In this document: positions 35,355 through 43,716 of the stretch, in pieces
Layout of the letters: each line of letters opens with the position of its first letter
Numbering within the stretch: position 1 is the stretch's first letter
Origin: Microbulbifer harenosus
Lineage (GTDB): Bacteria; Pseudomonadota; Gammaproteobacteria; Pseudomonadales; Cellvibrionaceae
DNA: 64,000 nt
Assembly (NCBI RefSeq): GCF_005771435.1
Contig: NZ_VANI01000013.1
Coordinates: forward strand, 90,834-154,833
Direction of reading: 5' to 3'
Notes under the pieces: model-generated
Seen by the model: the letters and a program-made list of their open reading frames with translations, nothing else
Told to the model about the DNA's origin: nothing
Databases searched by the model: none
Position numbers and translations under genes: made by a program

Positions 35355-35786
35355 ATGAGTGTCGGTGCCTGGGAACCCGCCAAACCGGCTTCCAACGATC
35401 GGACGCGCAGTGACATCGACAAGTCGCTGCTGGAACGGATCATTAATGCTCTGCAGACGGCAGACGCGGGAGCCACGCCCGGTCTGGCAGCTCCGGATCT
35501 GACCAAATTCGACAGCGATCTGCAGTCCTCGAACTGGCTTTCGGGCCTGCCCGCTACACAGTGGCTGGATGAAGCCGCGCACTGGAACAATGATCAGGTG
35601 TGGGGGTTGATTCGATTTTTTACGCTGGCGGAAGCACAGCTGCCGGATTGGCAGGGCGGCGCGGAGTCCCCCGTCATTCCGCTGGCAAAATCCCTGCGCC
35701 TGCGCAAGTCTCCGCTCGTCCGCGAACAGCTATTGTGGATTCGTCAACACTCCGACAATCGCTACCTGCCTTACGGACCACTGTGA
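35355..35786 (+). CDS. Conserved-looking protein of unknown function
   Basis: 143 residues from an ATG at 35355 preceded by TAGGAGTGAGT, a strong ribosome site. The longer frame upstream is not supported. No signal peptide or membrane helix is seen. The N-terminus is polar (MSVGAWEPAKPASNDRTRSD) and the rest mainly helical, with two W-rich stretches (WLSGLPATQWLDEAAHWNND, QVWGLIRFFTLAEAQLPDW). It ends with the short conserved-looking tail RQHSDNRYLPYGPL. It is probably cytoplasmic. It is divergent from mgsA and has its own terminator. Confidence 0.65.
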   Translation: MSVGAWEPAKPASNDRTRSDIDKSLLERIINALQTADAGATPGLAAPDLTKFDSDLQSSNWLSGLPATQWLDEAAHWNNDQVWGLIRFFTLAEAQLPDWQGGAESPVIPLAKSLRLRKSPLVREQLLWIRQHSDNRYLPYGPL

Positions 35787-35847
35787 ACCGCTTTGGATTC
35801 TTCCCGGCACAGCACTGACCAGGCAATAGCCCCTATTGGCCAAACAG

Positions 35848-35886
35848 AAACAAAGGCGTAGCGGAAAGCGATCGCCTTTTGTTTTG
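35848..35886 (+). terminator. Rho-independent terminator after the 143-residue protein gene
   Basis: AAACAAAGGCG pairs with CGCCTTTTGTTT around a loop of about 15 bases, followed by T-rich sequence. It lies about 60 bases past the stop at 35786. It could also act on the minus-strand gene that ends at 35966. Confidence 0.7.
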
Positions 35887-35965
35887 CCCAACCTGTAGTC
35901 CGCCCGACAAATCCACCCCGTGATCCCGACTCACTCGGGCCTTCGCCCGAGCGTTGCCCAGGGCT

Positions 35966-36811
35966 CTATTCTTGCAGACGGAACAGCTGGTTGCGCAGCG
36001 TAGCCACCGTTGTCGGCATTCGATAAGTGGCAGGTAATTCCCGCCATAAAATATATCCCTCTGCATCCAGCAGCCAGGCACTGGGACGCGCAGCGTCTTT
36101 AATCCAGGGATGCAGGATAAGCGGCGCGGCATTACTGGCCGCGAACAGCGCCGGTACCGGCTGTGCCAGTTGTCTCACCTGGAAAATTACCTGTGACGTA
36201 TTCGGAGCAAGCAAATGGTGCGGCCAGCGGTCTTCCGACTGTACGCTCCAGAGCACCAGCCCCACATTTTGCCGCTGCAAATCCTCAAGCAGGGTGTACA
36301 GCTGAGACAACTGATGGCGACTGTCCGCGCAATAACTTCCCCGCAGAAAGAGCACAATCACTCCCCTCACCCCGTGCTCTCGGCAGTATTCCGCTGCCTG
36401 CCAGCGACCGACATCCCGGTGTTCGAGTGCAGGAAAAAGAGTTCCCGGCGCTGGCATCGGCGGCCATGCGACCGAACTCAGGTGATGGAGGTAAAACAGA
36501 AATACAAACAGGTTGTATATCGCCAGATAGACCGGCAACCCGCGCTCGCTGTCCGTCAGCAATATCAGCGCGAGGCCCACAAGCACCCCGGCGAATGCAC
36601 CCGGTTCACGCAAATCCCCGGATATTTTCCCGGGAAACAAATAGCGCAACAGCATCCATGAAGGTAATGCCCAGGCATTAATTAAAAGACCGATCCAGGC
36701 TGCAGTTGCACCGCTCTCTGAGCCTCGCACCAGGGTGAGCACAGCCCAAAATCCGCAGAGCAGCAACCAGAAGAACCCAATAAAAGTAAAAAAAGCCTTA
36801 AATTTATTCAT
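35966..36811 (-). CDS. Membrane protein with C-terminal thioredoxin/peroxiredoxin-like domain
   Basis: 281 residues. Four hydrophobic helices fill about residues 5-110. A soluble domain follows, with GVRGVIVLFLRGSYCADSRH and PSAWLLDAEGYILWRELPA. These are the beta1-alpha1 and later strands of a redoxin fold (AhpC/TSA-like). A single Cys stands where peroxiredoxins carry the peroxidatic residue, but the usual T/S-x-x-C context is altered (RGSYC). The soluble domain should lie on one face of the inner membrane; which face is unclear. Family name unknown to me. It is a single gene divergent from the AlgP-like gene. Confidence 0.65.
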   Translation of the reverse strand: MNKFKAFFTFIGFFWLLLCGFWAVLTLVRGSESGATAAWIGLLINAWALPSWMLLRYLFPGKISGDLREPGAFAGVLVGLALILLTDSERGLPVYLAIYNLFVFLFYLHHLSSVAWPPMPAPGTLFPALEHRDVGRWQAAEYCREHGVRGVIVLFLRGSYCADSRHQLSQLYTLLEDLQRQNVGLVLWSVQSEDRWPHHLLAPNTSQVIFQVRQLAQPVPALFAASNAAPLILHPWIKDAARPSAWLLDAEGYILWRELPATYRMPTTVATLRNQLFRLQE

Positions 36812-36934
36812 TACAGAGTAAAAACACCCTTAAAACACTTGCATTCAAGTATATAAATGAGCTGCAATTAGCGCGATGAATTCCACTCATCCAAGATAAC
36901 ACCTAGATATTAAATTCAGATACAGGGATATTTT

Positions 36935-37798
36935 ATGGCCGCACGTAAAAAAGCCACCTCGTCTCCGGTGAGTGCCGTAGCAAAGTTGGAAGCGGAACTC
37001 GCCTCTCTTAAAGCCCAGCTCGAAAAAGCCCGCAGCGGCCAGGAAGCTGAAGCCAAGAAAGAAGCGGACAAACTTTCCAAAGATGCCGAAGCCGCAGCCA
37101 AGAAGGCCGCAGCAGCACAAGCCAAGGTAAAAGCTGCCCGCGCCAAGAAAAAGTCTGCCGCGCAGCAGAAGCAAGTAAAAGCCGCTCAGGAAGCTTCCGC
37201 AGCCGCCAAGAAGCTCGCCGCAGCCGCCAAAGCCGCTGCCAACGACGCGAAAGCCAAGCTGGCTGCCATCTCCGCTGACAACAAGCTGATGGCAAAAGTA
37301 GCCAAGGCTGTGGCCAAAGAAGAAGCAGCTATTACCAAGAAGCTGACCGCCGCTGAGAAGAAGAAAGCCGCCGCTGAGAAGAAGAAAGCCACCGCTGCCG
37401 CCAAGAAGAAGGCCGCTGCTGAGAAGAAAGCCGCTGCTGCCGCCAAGAAGAAAGCCGCTGCCGCTGCGAAGAAAAAAGCCGCTGCTGCCAAGAAAAAGGC
37501 TAGCGCTGCTGCCAAGAAGAAAGCCGCTGCCGAGAAGAAAAAAGCAGCTGTAGCCAAAAAGAAAGCCGCCGAGAAGGCCAAAAAAGCGGCCGTCAAAGCC
37601 AAGACCGCTGCCAAGAAGAAGCCTGGTCGCCCAAAGAAAGCTGAAGCCGGCGCTGCCGCTCCCGCAGCCAAGAAGCCTGGTCGTCCCGCCAAGTCTGGCG
37701 CCGCCAAGAAAAAGCCCGGTCGCCCACCCAAGGCTGGTGCAGCCAAGAAGGCTCCGGCTCGTCGCGGCCGTCCGCCCAAGGCTCCGGCCCAAGGCTAA
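36935..37798 (+). CDS. AlgP-like / histone H1-like Lys-Ala-Pro-rich DNA-binding protein
   Basis: 287 residues. The N-terminal 110 residues form a coiled coil (AVAKLEAELASLKAQLEKAR). From about 120 to 230 the chain is almost only Ala and Lys in AAKKK-type repeats, like eukaryotic histone H1 tails. The last 60 residues carry AT-hook cores KPGRPKK, KPGRPAK, KPGRPPK and RRGRPPK. This arrangement matches AlgP (AlgR3) of pseudomonads, thought to act as a nucleoid-associated regulator. It is strongly basic. Repeat number is likely to vary between strains. It is followed by a strong terminator. Confidence 0.85.
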   Translation: MAARKKATSSPVSAVAKLEAELASLKAQLEKARSGQEAEAKKEADKLSKDAEAAAKKAAAAQAKVKAARAKKKSAAQQKQVKAAQEASAAAKKLAAAAKAAANDAKAKLAAISADNKLMAKVAKAVAKEEAAITKKLTAAEKKKAAAEKKKATAAAKKKAAAEKKAAAAAKKKAAAAAKKKAAAAKKKASAAAKKKAAAEKKKAAVAKKKAAEKAKKAAVKAKTAAKKKPGRPKKAEAGAAAPAAKKPGRPAKSGAAKKKPGRPPKAGAAKKAPARRGRPPKAPAQG

Positions 37799-37824
37799 GC
37801 TGTCACTACTGACAGGCGAAAATA

Positions 37825-37851
37825 AAAAACCCCGGTTCCCCGGGGTTTTTT
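37825..37851 (+). terminator. Rho-independent terminator after the AlgP-like gene
   Basis: AAAAAACCCCGG / CCGGGGTTTTTTT hairpin with a TTC loop, located 27 bases past the stop. Confidence 0.9.
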
Positions 37852-37899
37852 TATGACTGTCGTCAGGTCATCGGCGACCTGGCACCTGATCCCACCCGG

Positions 37900-40800
37900 T
37901 CACTTTACTCCCTTATCCGGGAGTCGCGATTTTAACATCCCCACCGCATCACCTATGATTTCCCTGAGCGCCGACGGCAGCGCAAGCATTACCGGGGTCA
38001 CAATCAGGGTCAGAATCGTCGAGAAACTGAGTCCGTAGACAATGGCGCTGGCCAGCTTCACCCAGAAGGATGCGATCACACCGTTGACCACGATGGTGCG
38101 CCCTACCATATCCACACTCACCCCCAGCGCCAGCGGTAACAACCCGAGAATAGTCGTGGCGGTGGTGAGGAATACCGGGCGCAAACGCTGTGCCGATGCT
38201 TTGACCGCAGCAGCGGCACAGCTCAGCTGCGGTTCGGCTTTACGCACATAGTTGTAGGTATCTATCAGCACAATATTGTTGTTCACCACGATGCCCGCCA
38301 GCGCCACAATGCCCACCCCGGTCATAATCACACTGAAGGTGCTCTGGGTCAGAGTCAGCCCCAGCATCACACCCGCGGTAGACATAATCACCGAAGAGAG
38401 GATCAGTGCGGACTGATAGAAACTGTTGAACTGGGTTACCAGCAGGATAAACATCAGGAACAGCGACAGCGAAAACGCTACCTGCAGGAAAACCAGAGAC
38501 TCGGCCTGATCTTCGTCGGCACCGCGGAACAACAACTCCACTTCGCCGTCCAGCGGGTGTTGTAGCAGCCACTGGCGAACTTCCCGCACCTTGTCATCCG
38601 CCAGAACGCCGTCATTCACATCCGCTTTTACCTGCATACGGGTGATACCGTCGATACGTTCGATCTTGTCCACCTTGGGGCCAGCCACGGTGGAGACAAA
38701 ACTGCTGACAGGTACCGCGCCATTCGGGGTATTCACTTTCAGTTCGTCCAGCGCGGCAATTCCGCGGGCGTAGTCCGGGTAACGGATGCGGATATCCACT
38801 TCCTCATCGGAATCGTCCGGTCGATATTCCGCCATCAGCACACCGTTGGTCACAAGCTGCACGGCGCGGCCGACTCCGGTCAGATCGGCGCCATACAGGG
38901 CCGCCTTGGCGCGGTCGACCTTCACTTCCCATTCAATGCCCGGCAATGGCGCGGTGTTGACGATATCCCGCAACCCCTCGAAGTCATTTTCCAGAGCCCG
39001 ATGCAGACGCCAGGTTTCCCCGAGCAACTTGTCGTAATTGCGGCTGCGCAATTCCAGTACGATATCCTTGCCCACCGGCGGCCCGCCTTCGAATGCATTG
39101 GCACTGGTCTTTATTCCGGGGAAATGGCCGGTGCGCTCGCGGATATCCGCGAAAATCTCCCGGCTCTTGCGCTCACGTTCCATAGAAGGCAGCAGCTCCA
39201 CGAGCAGATTGGCAATCTGGTCCGGTGACTTTTCAGAGTTGCCGGAAATGCCGCCGGAGCCTATGGCGGTGTACACCACCCGTACTTCCGGTACTCGCAT
39301 CACCGCGGATTCCACCTGGGCCACCAGCGCTTTTTTCTCCTCGAGCGACAGGTTGCCCTGCGCGCGCACTTCCACGTTGCCGTACTGCTCTTCGGTCTCG
39401 GTAAAGAATTCCACCCCGGGATTAAAGCGGCCAAAGGCGATGAAGATACCGATCAGCACCAAAATCGTCACCGCGAAGGACACGAAGGGCCGCCGCACCA
39501 CCGGATCGAGCATCCGCGCGTAAAAACCGGTAATCCCACCGAGGGAAACAGGATCTCCATTTTCCAGCTGCCTGAGATATTGCTGGGTCTGCAGATCCAT
39601 ATTGCTCTTGCCGAACACCGAGCCGAGTACCGGAGCAAAGAACAGCGCGTAGACCAGTGATCCGGCCAGCACGGCGAACACGGTCACCGGCAGATAGCGC
39701 ATGAATTCCCCCACCACTCCGGGCCAGAAGATGATCGGCAGGAACGCGGCGAGCGTGGTACCGGTAGAGGCCACTACGGGCCAGAACATGCGCCGCACCG
39801 CGATGGAATAAGCCGCCCGCGCCGACAGCCCTTCGGCCATTTTGCGGTCGGCAAACTCGGTGATCACGATGGAGCCGTCAATTAGCATGCCGAGCGCGAG
39901 CAGCATGCCGAACATCACCATGAAGTTGAACGAGTACCCCAGATACCAGGTGATGATGGAGCCGAACAACAGAGAAAACGGAATGCCGAACCCCACCAGC
40001 AGTCCAGAGCGGAACCCCAGCGCACCCACCACAATGATCATCACCAGCAACATGGCGGTAAGGATATTTCCCTCCATTTCGCTGACCATGTCCCGGGCGA
40101 CTTCCGACATGTCGAACACGAAATCCACCTTCACGCCACGCGGCAGATAATTCCGTTCAGCATTCACCACCGCGCGCACACGATCTGCCAGATCCACGGC
40201 GCTGGCCCCGGTGCGTTTCTCCACATTGATGGCGAGCCCGGGTTGGCCATTTACACTGGTGTAGCTGGTAGCGTCCTTGAAGGTACGACGGATATCCGTC
40301 ACCTGCCCCAGGGTCACCACGCCGTGGGCGGACTGTTTAAGTGGAATCTGATAAACGTCGTCCGCTGTTTCAATCAAGCCCGGCACCTTGACGGAAAAAC
40401 GCCCCCTGCTGACATCCATCTCACCGGCGGGAATCAGCAGATTGTTGCCCAGCACTGCATTGATCAGTTCATTGCCGGTGATCTGGTAATGCTCCAGGCG
40501 CACCGGATCTATAGTGGCCTCCACCACTTCTTCCCGGTTGCCGTTGATATCCGCGCTCAGCACTTCGCCGATCGTTTCAATTTTGCGCTTCAGTAGTTGC
40601 GCACTGCGCAGCAGCTCACGCTCACCGACACCCTTACCCGCAAGTGTTACTACAATCGCGGGAAAAGGTTGCGCCGACGCCTCCTCCACAACCGGCTCTT
40701 CCGCATCCCGAGGCAGATCCGCCTTGGCACGGTCCACCGCATTGCGCACTTCGTCTACCGCGTGGTCGATATCCATGGCCGAGTCGAACTCGATCACGAG

Positions 40801-41070
40801 ATACACCAGAGATTCACGCGCGGTGGCGATCACCTCTTCCACGCCTTCCAATGCGCGAATTTCCTGCTCCAGCGGCCGGATCAGCAGCCGCACCCCGTCT
40901 TCCGGAGAAATACCCTCGTGCATCACCTGCACGATGACAATGGGAGGGTTGACTTCGGGGCTTGATTCCACGGTCATAGCGCCGCGGGCGACGATGCCCA
41001 TGATGACAATCAGCAGCATCAGACTGAGGCTGCTGCGAAAACGCTCGACGGCACTCTCCAACAATTTCAT
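37900..41070 (-). CDS. RND-family efflux transporter permease
   Basis: 1056 residues with the standard RND layout: TM1, a large periplasmic loop, TM2-6, a second loop, TM7-12. TM4 reads GMLLALGMLIDGSIVITEFA. It has one Asp where AcrB has two (the second is Gly), so the proton relay differs from AcrB and is closer to heavy-metal or uncharacterised RND groups. It ends the operon with its adaptor (four-base ATGA overlap). No outer-membrane TolC-type gene is present, so the pump probably recruits one encoded elsewhere. The substrate cannot be read from sequence. Confidence 0.93.
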   Translation of the reverse strand: MKLLESAVERFRSSLSLMLLIVIMGIVARGAMTVESSPEVNPPIVIVQVMHEGISPEDGVRLLIRPLEQEIRALEGVEEVIATARESLVYLVIEFDSAMDIDHAVDEVRNAVDRAKADLPRDAEEPVVEEASAQPFPAIVVTLAGKGVGERELLRSAQLLKRKIETIGEVLSADINGNREEVVEATIDPVRLEHYQITGNELINAVLGNNLLIPAGEMDVSRGRFSVKVPGLIETADDVYQIPLKQSAHGVVTLGQVTDIRRTFKDATSYTSVNGQPGLAINVEKRTGASAVDLADRVRAVVNAERNYLPRGVKVDFVFDMSEVARDMVSEMEGNILTAMLLVMIIVVGALGFRSGLLVGFGIPFSLLFGSIITWYLGYSFNFMVMFGMLLALGMLIDGSIVITEFADRKMAEGLSARAAYSIAVRRMFWPVVASTGTTLAAFLPIIFWPGVVGEFMRYLPVTVFAVLAGSLVYALFFAPVLGSVFGKSNMDLQTQQYLRQLENGDPVSLGGITGFYARMLDPVVRRPFVSFAVTILVLIGIFIAFGRFNPGVEFFTETEEQYGNVEVRAQGNLSLEEKKALVAQVESAVMRVPEVRVVYTAIGSGGISGNSEKSPDQIANLLVELLPSMERERKSREIFADIRERTGHFPGIKTSANAFEGGPPVGKDIVLELRSRNYDKLLGETWRLHRALENDFEGLRDIVNTAPLPGIEWEVKVDRAKAALYGADLTGVGRAVQLVTNGVLMAEYRPDDSDEEVDIRIRYPDYARGIAALDELKVNTPNGAVPVSSFVSTVAGPKVDKIERIDGITRMQVKADVNDGVLADDKVREVRQWLLQHPLDGEVELLFRGADEDQAESLVFLQVAFSLSLFLMFILLVTQFNSFYQSALILSSVIMSTAGVMLGLTLTQSTFSVIMTGVGIVALAGIVVNNNIVLIDTYNYVRKAEPQLSCAAAAVKASAQRLRPVFLTTATTILGLLPLALGVSVDMVGRTIVVNGVIASFWVKLASAIVYGLSFSTILTLIVTPVMLALPSALREIIGDAVGMLKSRLPDKGVK

Positions 41071-42233
41071 GGCTGCGCCTCACCATCGGCGCTGCCTGCA
41101 GACTGGGCAACCGGGGCAGCCAAATCCCCGGCAGCATCCTCCAGTGCCGCATCAACCCGCTCCCCCTCGCTCACATACTCCTGTCCAACGGTAATCAGGG
41201 TCACACGCGGCGGCAGACCGGTGATCCAAACTCCTTCATTTTCATCACTGACCAGCTGTACCCGCGCAAAGCGAACCCGCTGTTCCGTATCCAGTGTCCG
41301 CACCCCCAATTGCCCGTCGTCGTCCAGCGTCAGCAATGAAGAGTTGATCCGGTGGGCCAGGACTTCACCAGTGGGAAGTGCCAGGCGCGCGCTGATGCCG
41401 CTCCGCAGTTTGCCGTCGTGATTGGCAACCTCCATTTCCACCCGGTAGGCGCGCGTCACCGGGTGGGCCTCCTGGCTCACGTAGCGCACACTGCCCTCCA
41501 CAATCTGCCCCAATTGCAACTGAGCACTGGCCGGCGCCCCTACTTGCAGGTGGGCCACCTGGGCCTCGGAAACCTCTCCCACTACCAGCATCGGATCCAG
41601 CTCCAACACCGTCGCACACTCCTCACCGCGACGGATAAAATCCCCCAGTTCCACCGCACGGCTGTTGATAATTCCGGCGAACGGCGCCCGAATCGTGAGA
41701 TTGTCCACTTCCACCTGGGCGCGCTTGAGATCCGCACGCGCATTGGCCAGCGACACTTCCTGCTGCGCCATCGCCGCTTCGGACTGCAGTCCCCGGCCCT
41801 GCAGTTTTTTGGCGCCCGCAAAGTCCAGTTCCGCCTTGCGTAAAGCCGCGCGCGCGCGTGTCAGGTTTTCCGGCCGATCTTCAGCGGCGATTTCGCAAAG
41901 TACATCGCCGGCTGCCACCCACTTGCCCTCCGCCACCGGCAGTGCGGCAACGACGCCATCCAGCTCCGCGCGCACTCGCACAGTGCGATTGGCTTCGGTG
42001 CGGCTGTTTACCACCACGCGGGTAACGTAAGGTTGCGCATCCAGTTGTCGGGCTCGGACACTGGGCGCATCGGCCTCGACGCCCGCAGAGCTAAGTTTCA
42101 CTCCCGCTTTGCCATCACTATCAATAGCGTCATCGGACCAGAGCCCACTCAGTAACCAGACAAGCGCAACCAGCGACACCACCGAGGCCATCCGGTAATT
42201 GCGTTGTCGCCAGAGTTTCAACAGAAAATTCAT
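41067..42233 (-). CDS. RND efflux periplasmic adaptor (membrane fusion protein)
   Basis: 388 residues from the ATG at 42233; a longer frame upstream is not supported. One N-terminal helix (about 18-36) is followed by a lipoyl/barrel-sandwich half-motif (GVVAALPVAEGKWVAAGDVL), a helical hairpin (LTRARAALRKAELDFAGAKK and onward), the second half (FAGIINSRAVELGDFIRRGE), then beta-barrel and membrane-proximal domains. This is the order of HlyD/AcrA-type adaptors. It bridges the RND permease and an outer-membrane channel. The four-base overlap with the permease gene supports co-translation. Confidence 0.92.
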   Translation of the reverse strand: MNFLLKLWRQRNYRMASVVSLVALVWLLSGLWSDDAIDSDGKAGVKLSSAGVEADAPSVRARQLDAQPYVTRVVVNSRTEANRTVRVRAELDGVVAALPVAEGKWVAAGDVLCEIAAEDRPENLTRARAALRKAELDFAGAKKLQGRGLQSEAAMAQQEVSLANARADLKRAQVEVDNLTIRAPFAGIINSRAVELGDFIRRGEECATVLELDPMLVVGEVSEAQVAHLQVGAPASAQLQLGQIVEGSVRYVSQEAHPVTRAYRVEMEVANHDGKLRSGISARLALPTGEVLAHRINSSLLTLDDDGQLGVRTLDTEQRVRFARVQLVSDENEGVWITGLPPRVTLITVGQEYVSEGERVDAALEDAAGDLAAPVAQSAGSADGEAQP

Positions 42234-42569
42234 ACCTGCATTCCTGCATACAAATAAGGGAGGGGAAGCCATTCAACCGACAGTATTGATACGGAGGGGA
42301 TTCTATGCATAAAAGTCTTCATACGCAGTGGTCACAGCTGTCGGATTACGAAATTCACCGGAATCTTCCACCTCGAAAAGTTTGCCCCGCCTACCGCAGG
42401 GCAAAATCCACCCATAACACCCACGCCGAATACAGCTCCGGAGGATGCCCCTGCAATGGGAATAAAGGGAGATGGGATCAGGAGTAGATCGACCGCGGCA
42501 GTACCGCGGCGATTAGTCGACCATAGGGCCGGGCGGACAGGAAAAAGAAGTGAGCGGCCGCGATTCGCT
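42234..42569. other. Intergenic region, cNMP-binding protein gene to RND operon
   Basis: About 335 bases between two minus-strand genes. A palindromic CCGCGG-CAGTA-CCGCGG hairpin lies near 42492-42508, within an imperfect wider repeat (GATCGAC...GTCGAC). It could act as a terminator-like barrier for the upstream gene, though no U-run follows. The promoter of the RND operon should lie here as well. Confidence 0.4.
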
Positions 42570-43271
42570 TCAGGAGAGTATAGATTCAAGAAAGTCCGAC
42601 ATATCAGACTCTTCCGCGGCGAGCTGCCCGCTGCCAAATTCTGCATTCCAGTCGAGTAGAATCCGCGCCAGATCCCGCGCCTGATCCGCGAGTGCGTGCA
42701 ACTCCTCCCGGCAGTTTTTGGGACCGGTGTAGAGTTTTAGCCGGCGGTGGCTGTTCGCAAGCTCATGGGATGGGTACTTGGATCGATATACTTCCAGCTT
42801 CCAACGCAGGGAGTGCACCATGTTGCGGTAGAACACCAGTTTGGACGGCAGATGCAGTAGTGAAAAGTCTTCCAGATCGCCGAAAAGGGTGCAGTCCACC
42901 GCCAGTACCTGGATCTCCTGGCCAACTGGCGCCGCTACGATGGTCGCACTGCGCGGTTCCGCCAGAAGCATGGACAGGTCGCCAAACAGCTCACCGGGGC
43001 GAATTACCGCGAGAGGCCGTTCACCCTGCGCCGCCGCCGTATCGTCCACGTGGACCTGCAGCTCTCCACGCAACAGAAAATACACCCACTGGTCTACATC
43101 CCCTGCATGCAGCAACGCCTCCGCATGCGCCAGGGAAACCAGGCGAGAGCGCTTCAACAATACGTCGTACTGCCACTCGCTGGTGGCGCGAATATCACGA
43201 AAGAGATGAATGACATTCAGAAGTCGATCGACCGCATCCCTGGGAAATTCACTAAGCGGTTTGTAATCCAT
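42570..43271 (-). CDS. Cyclic-nucleotide-binding-domain protein without DNA-binding domain
   Basis: 233 residues. A CRP-type beta-roll occupies about residues 20-140, with GDVDQWVYFLLRGELQVHV and RPGELFGDLSMLLAEPRSAT, the latter a match to the phosphate-binding cassette (GE.......R.A). The C-terminal half is helical (LVFYRNMVHSLRWKLEVYRS) with no helix-turn-helix. It therefore cannot be a standard Crp/Fnr activator; it more likely acts by protein contact or as a stand-alone sensor. The ligand (cAMP, c-di-GMP or none) is not predictable. Confidence 0.82.
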   Translation of the reverse strand: MDYKPLSEFPRDAVDRLLNVIHLFRDIRATSEWQYDVLLKRSRLVSLAHAEALLHAGDVDQWVYFLLRGELQVHVDDTAAAQGERPLAVIRPGELFGDLSMLLAEPRSATIVAAPVGQEIQVLAVDCTLFGDLEDFSLLHLPSKLVFYRNMVHSLRWKLEVYRSKYPSHELANSHRRLKLYTGPKNCREELHALADQARDLARILLDWNAEFGSGQLAAEESDMSDFLESILS

Positions 43272-43716
43272 GTAACTCTTGGTTGTGTATTGTGCTCGGG
43301 TTACCGACAGCCCGCCCTGTTCCTGATGTCAGGGAAGCGTCAGGCCCCCATTCTCGGTGCATGCTCAGTATTAAATCAATACACTGCGCACCGGGTGATG
43401 CCGCATTCTAGGCGGAAAGTGATAACTGTCTGCCCCGACAGGTCGCGGATTTAAAAAAACGAGACATTTTACCCATTTCAGGGTTGAACTCCATTGCAGT
43501 TGAAGTAGAGTTGGGCGGTGCCCCGATTCATTTCATTTTGCGACTGGAGAAATATTGACCGCCAGCAGCATACGAGATTTTTCGGAGCGCGCACCTTTCG
43601 GGGGGAGGGTGCGATCGAAGCGGCTGGAAATTTGTCTGGGGTATTTTGATTGATTTTTCAGCGCTTTCTCTGCCGGTTTCTGCCCATCCGGCTTTAAAAC
43701 AGAAATCAAAGCAAAA
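43272..43716. other. Divergent intergenic region, cNMP-binding protein / TonB-fusion gene
   Basis: About 445 bases and AT-richer than neighbours. Promoters in both directions are expected. I see a weak GCGCACC...GGTGCG hairpin near 43583-43612 and nothing else. Confidence 0.4.

Noticed and set aside
36887..37792. Gly/Leu/Phe-rich minus-strand frame that looks like a repetitive membrane protein
   Set aside because: It is the reverse complement of the Ala/Lys repeats of the AlgP-like gene, which has a start site, terminator and known family pattern.
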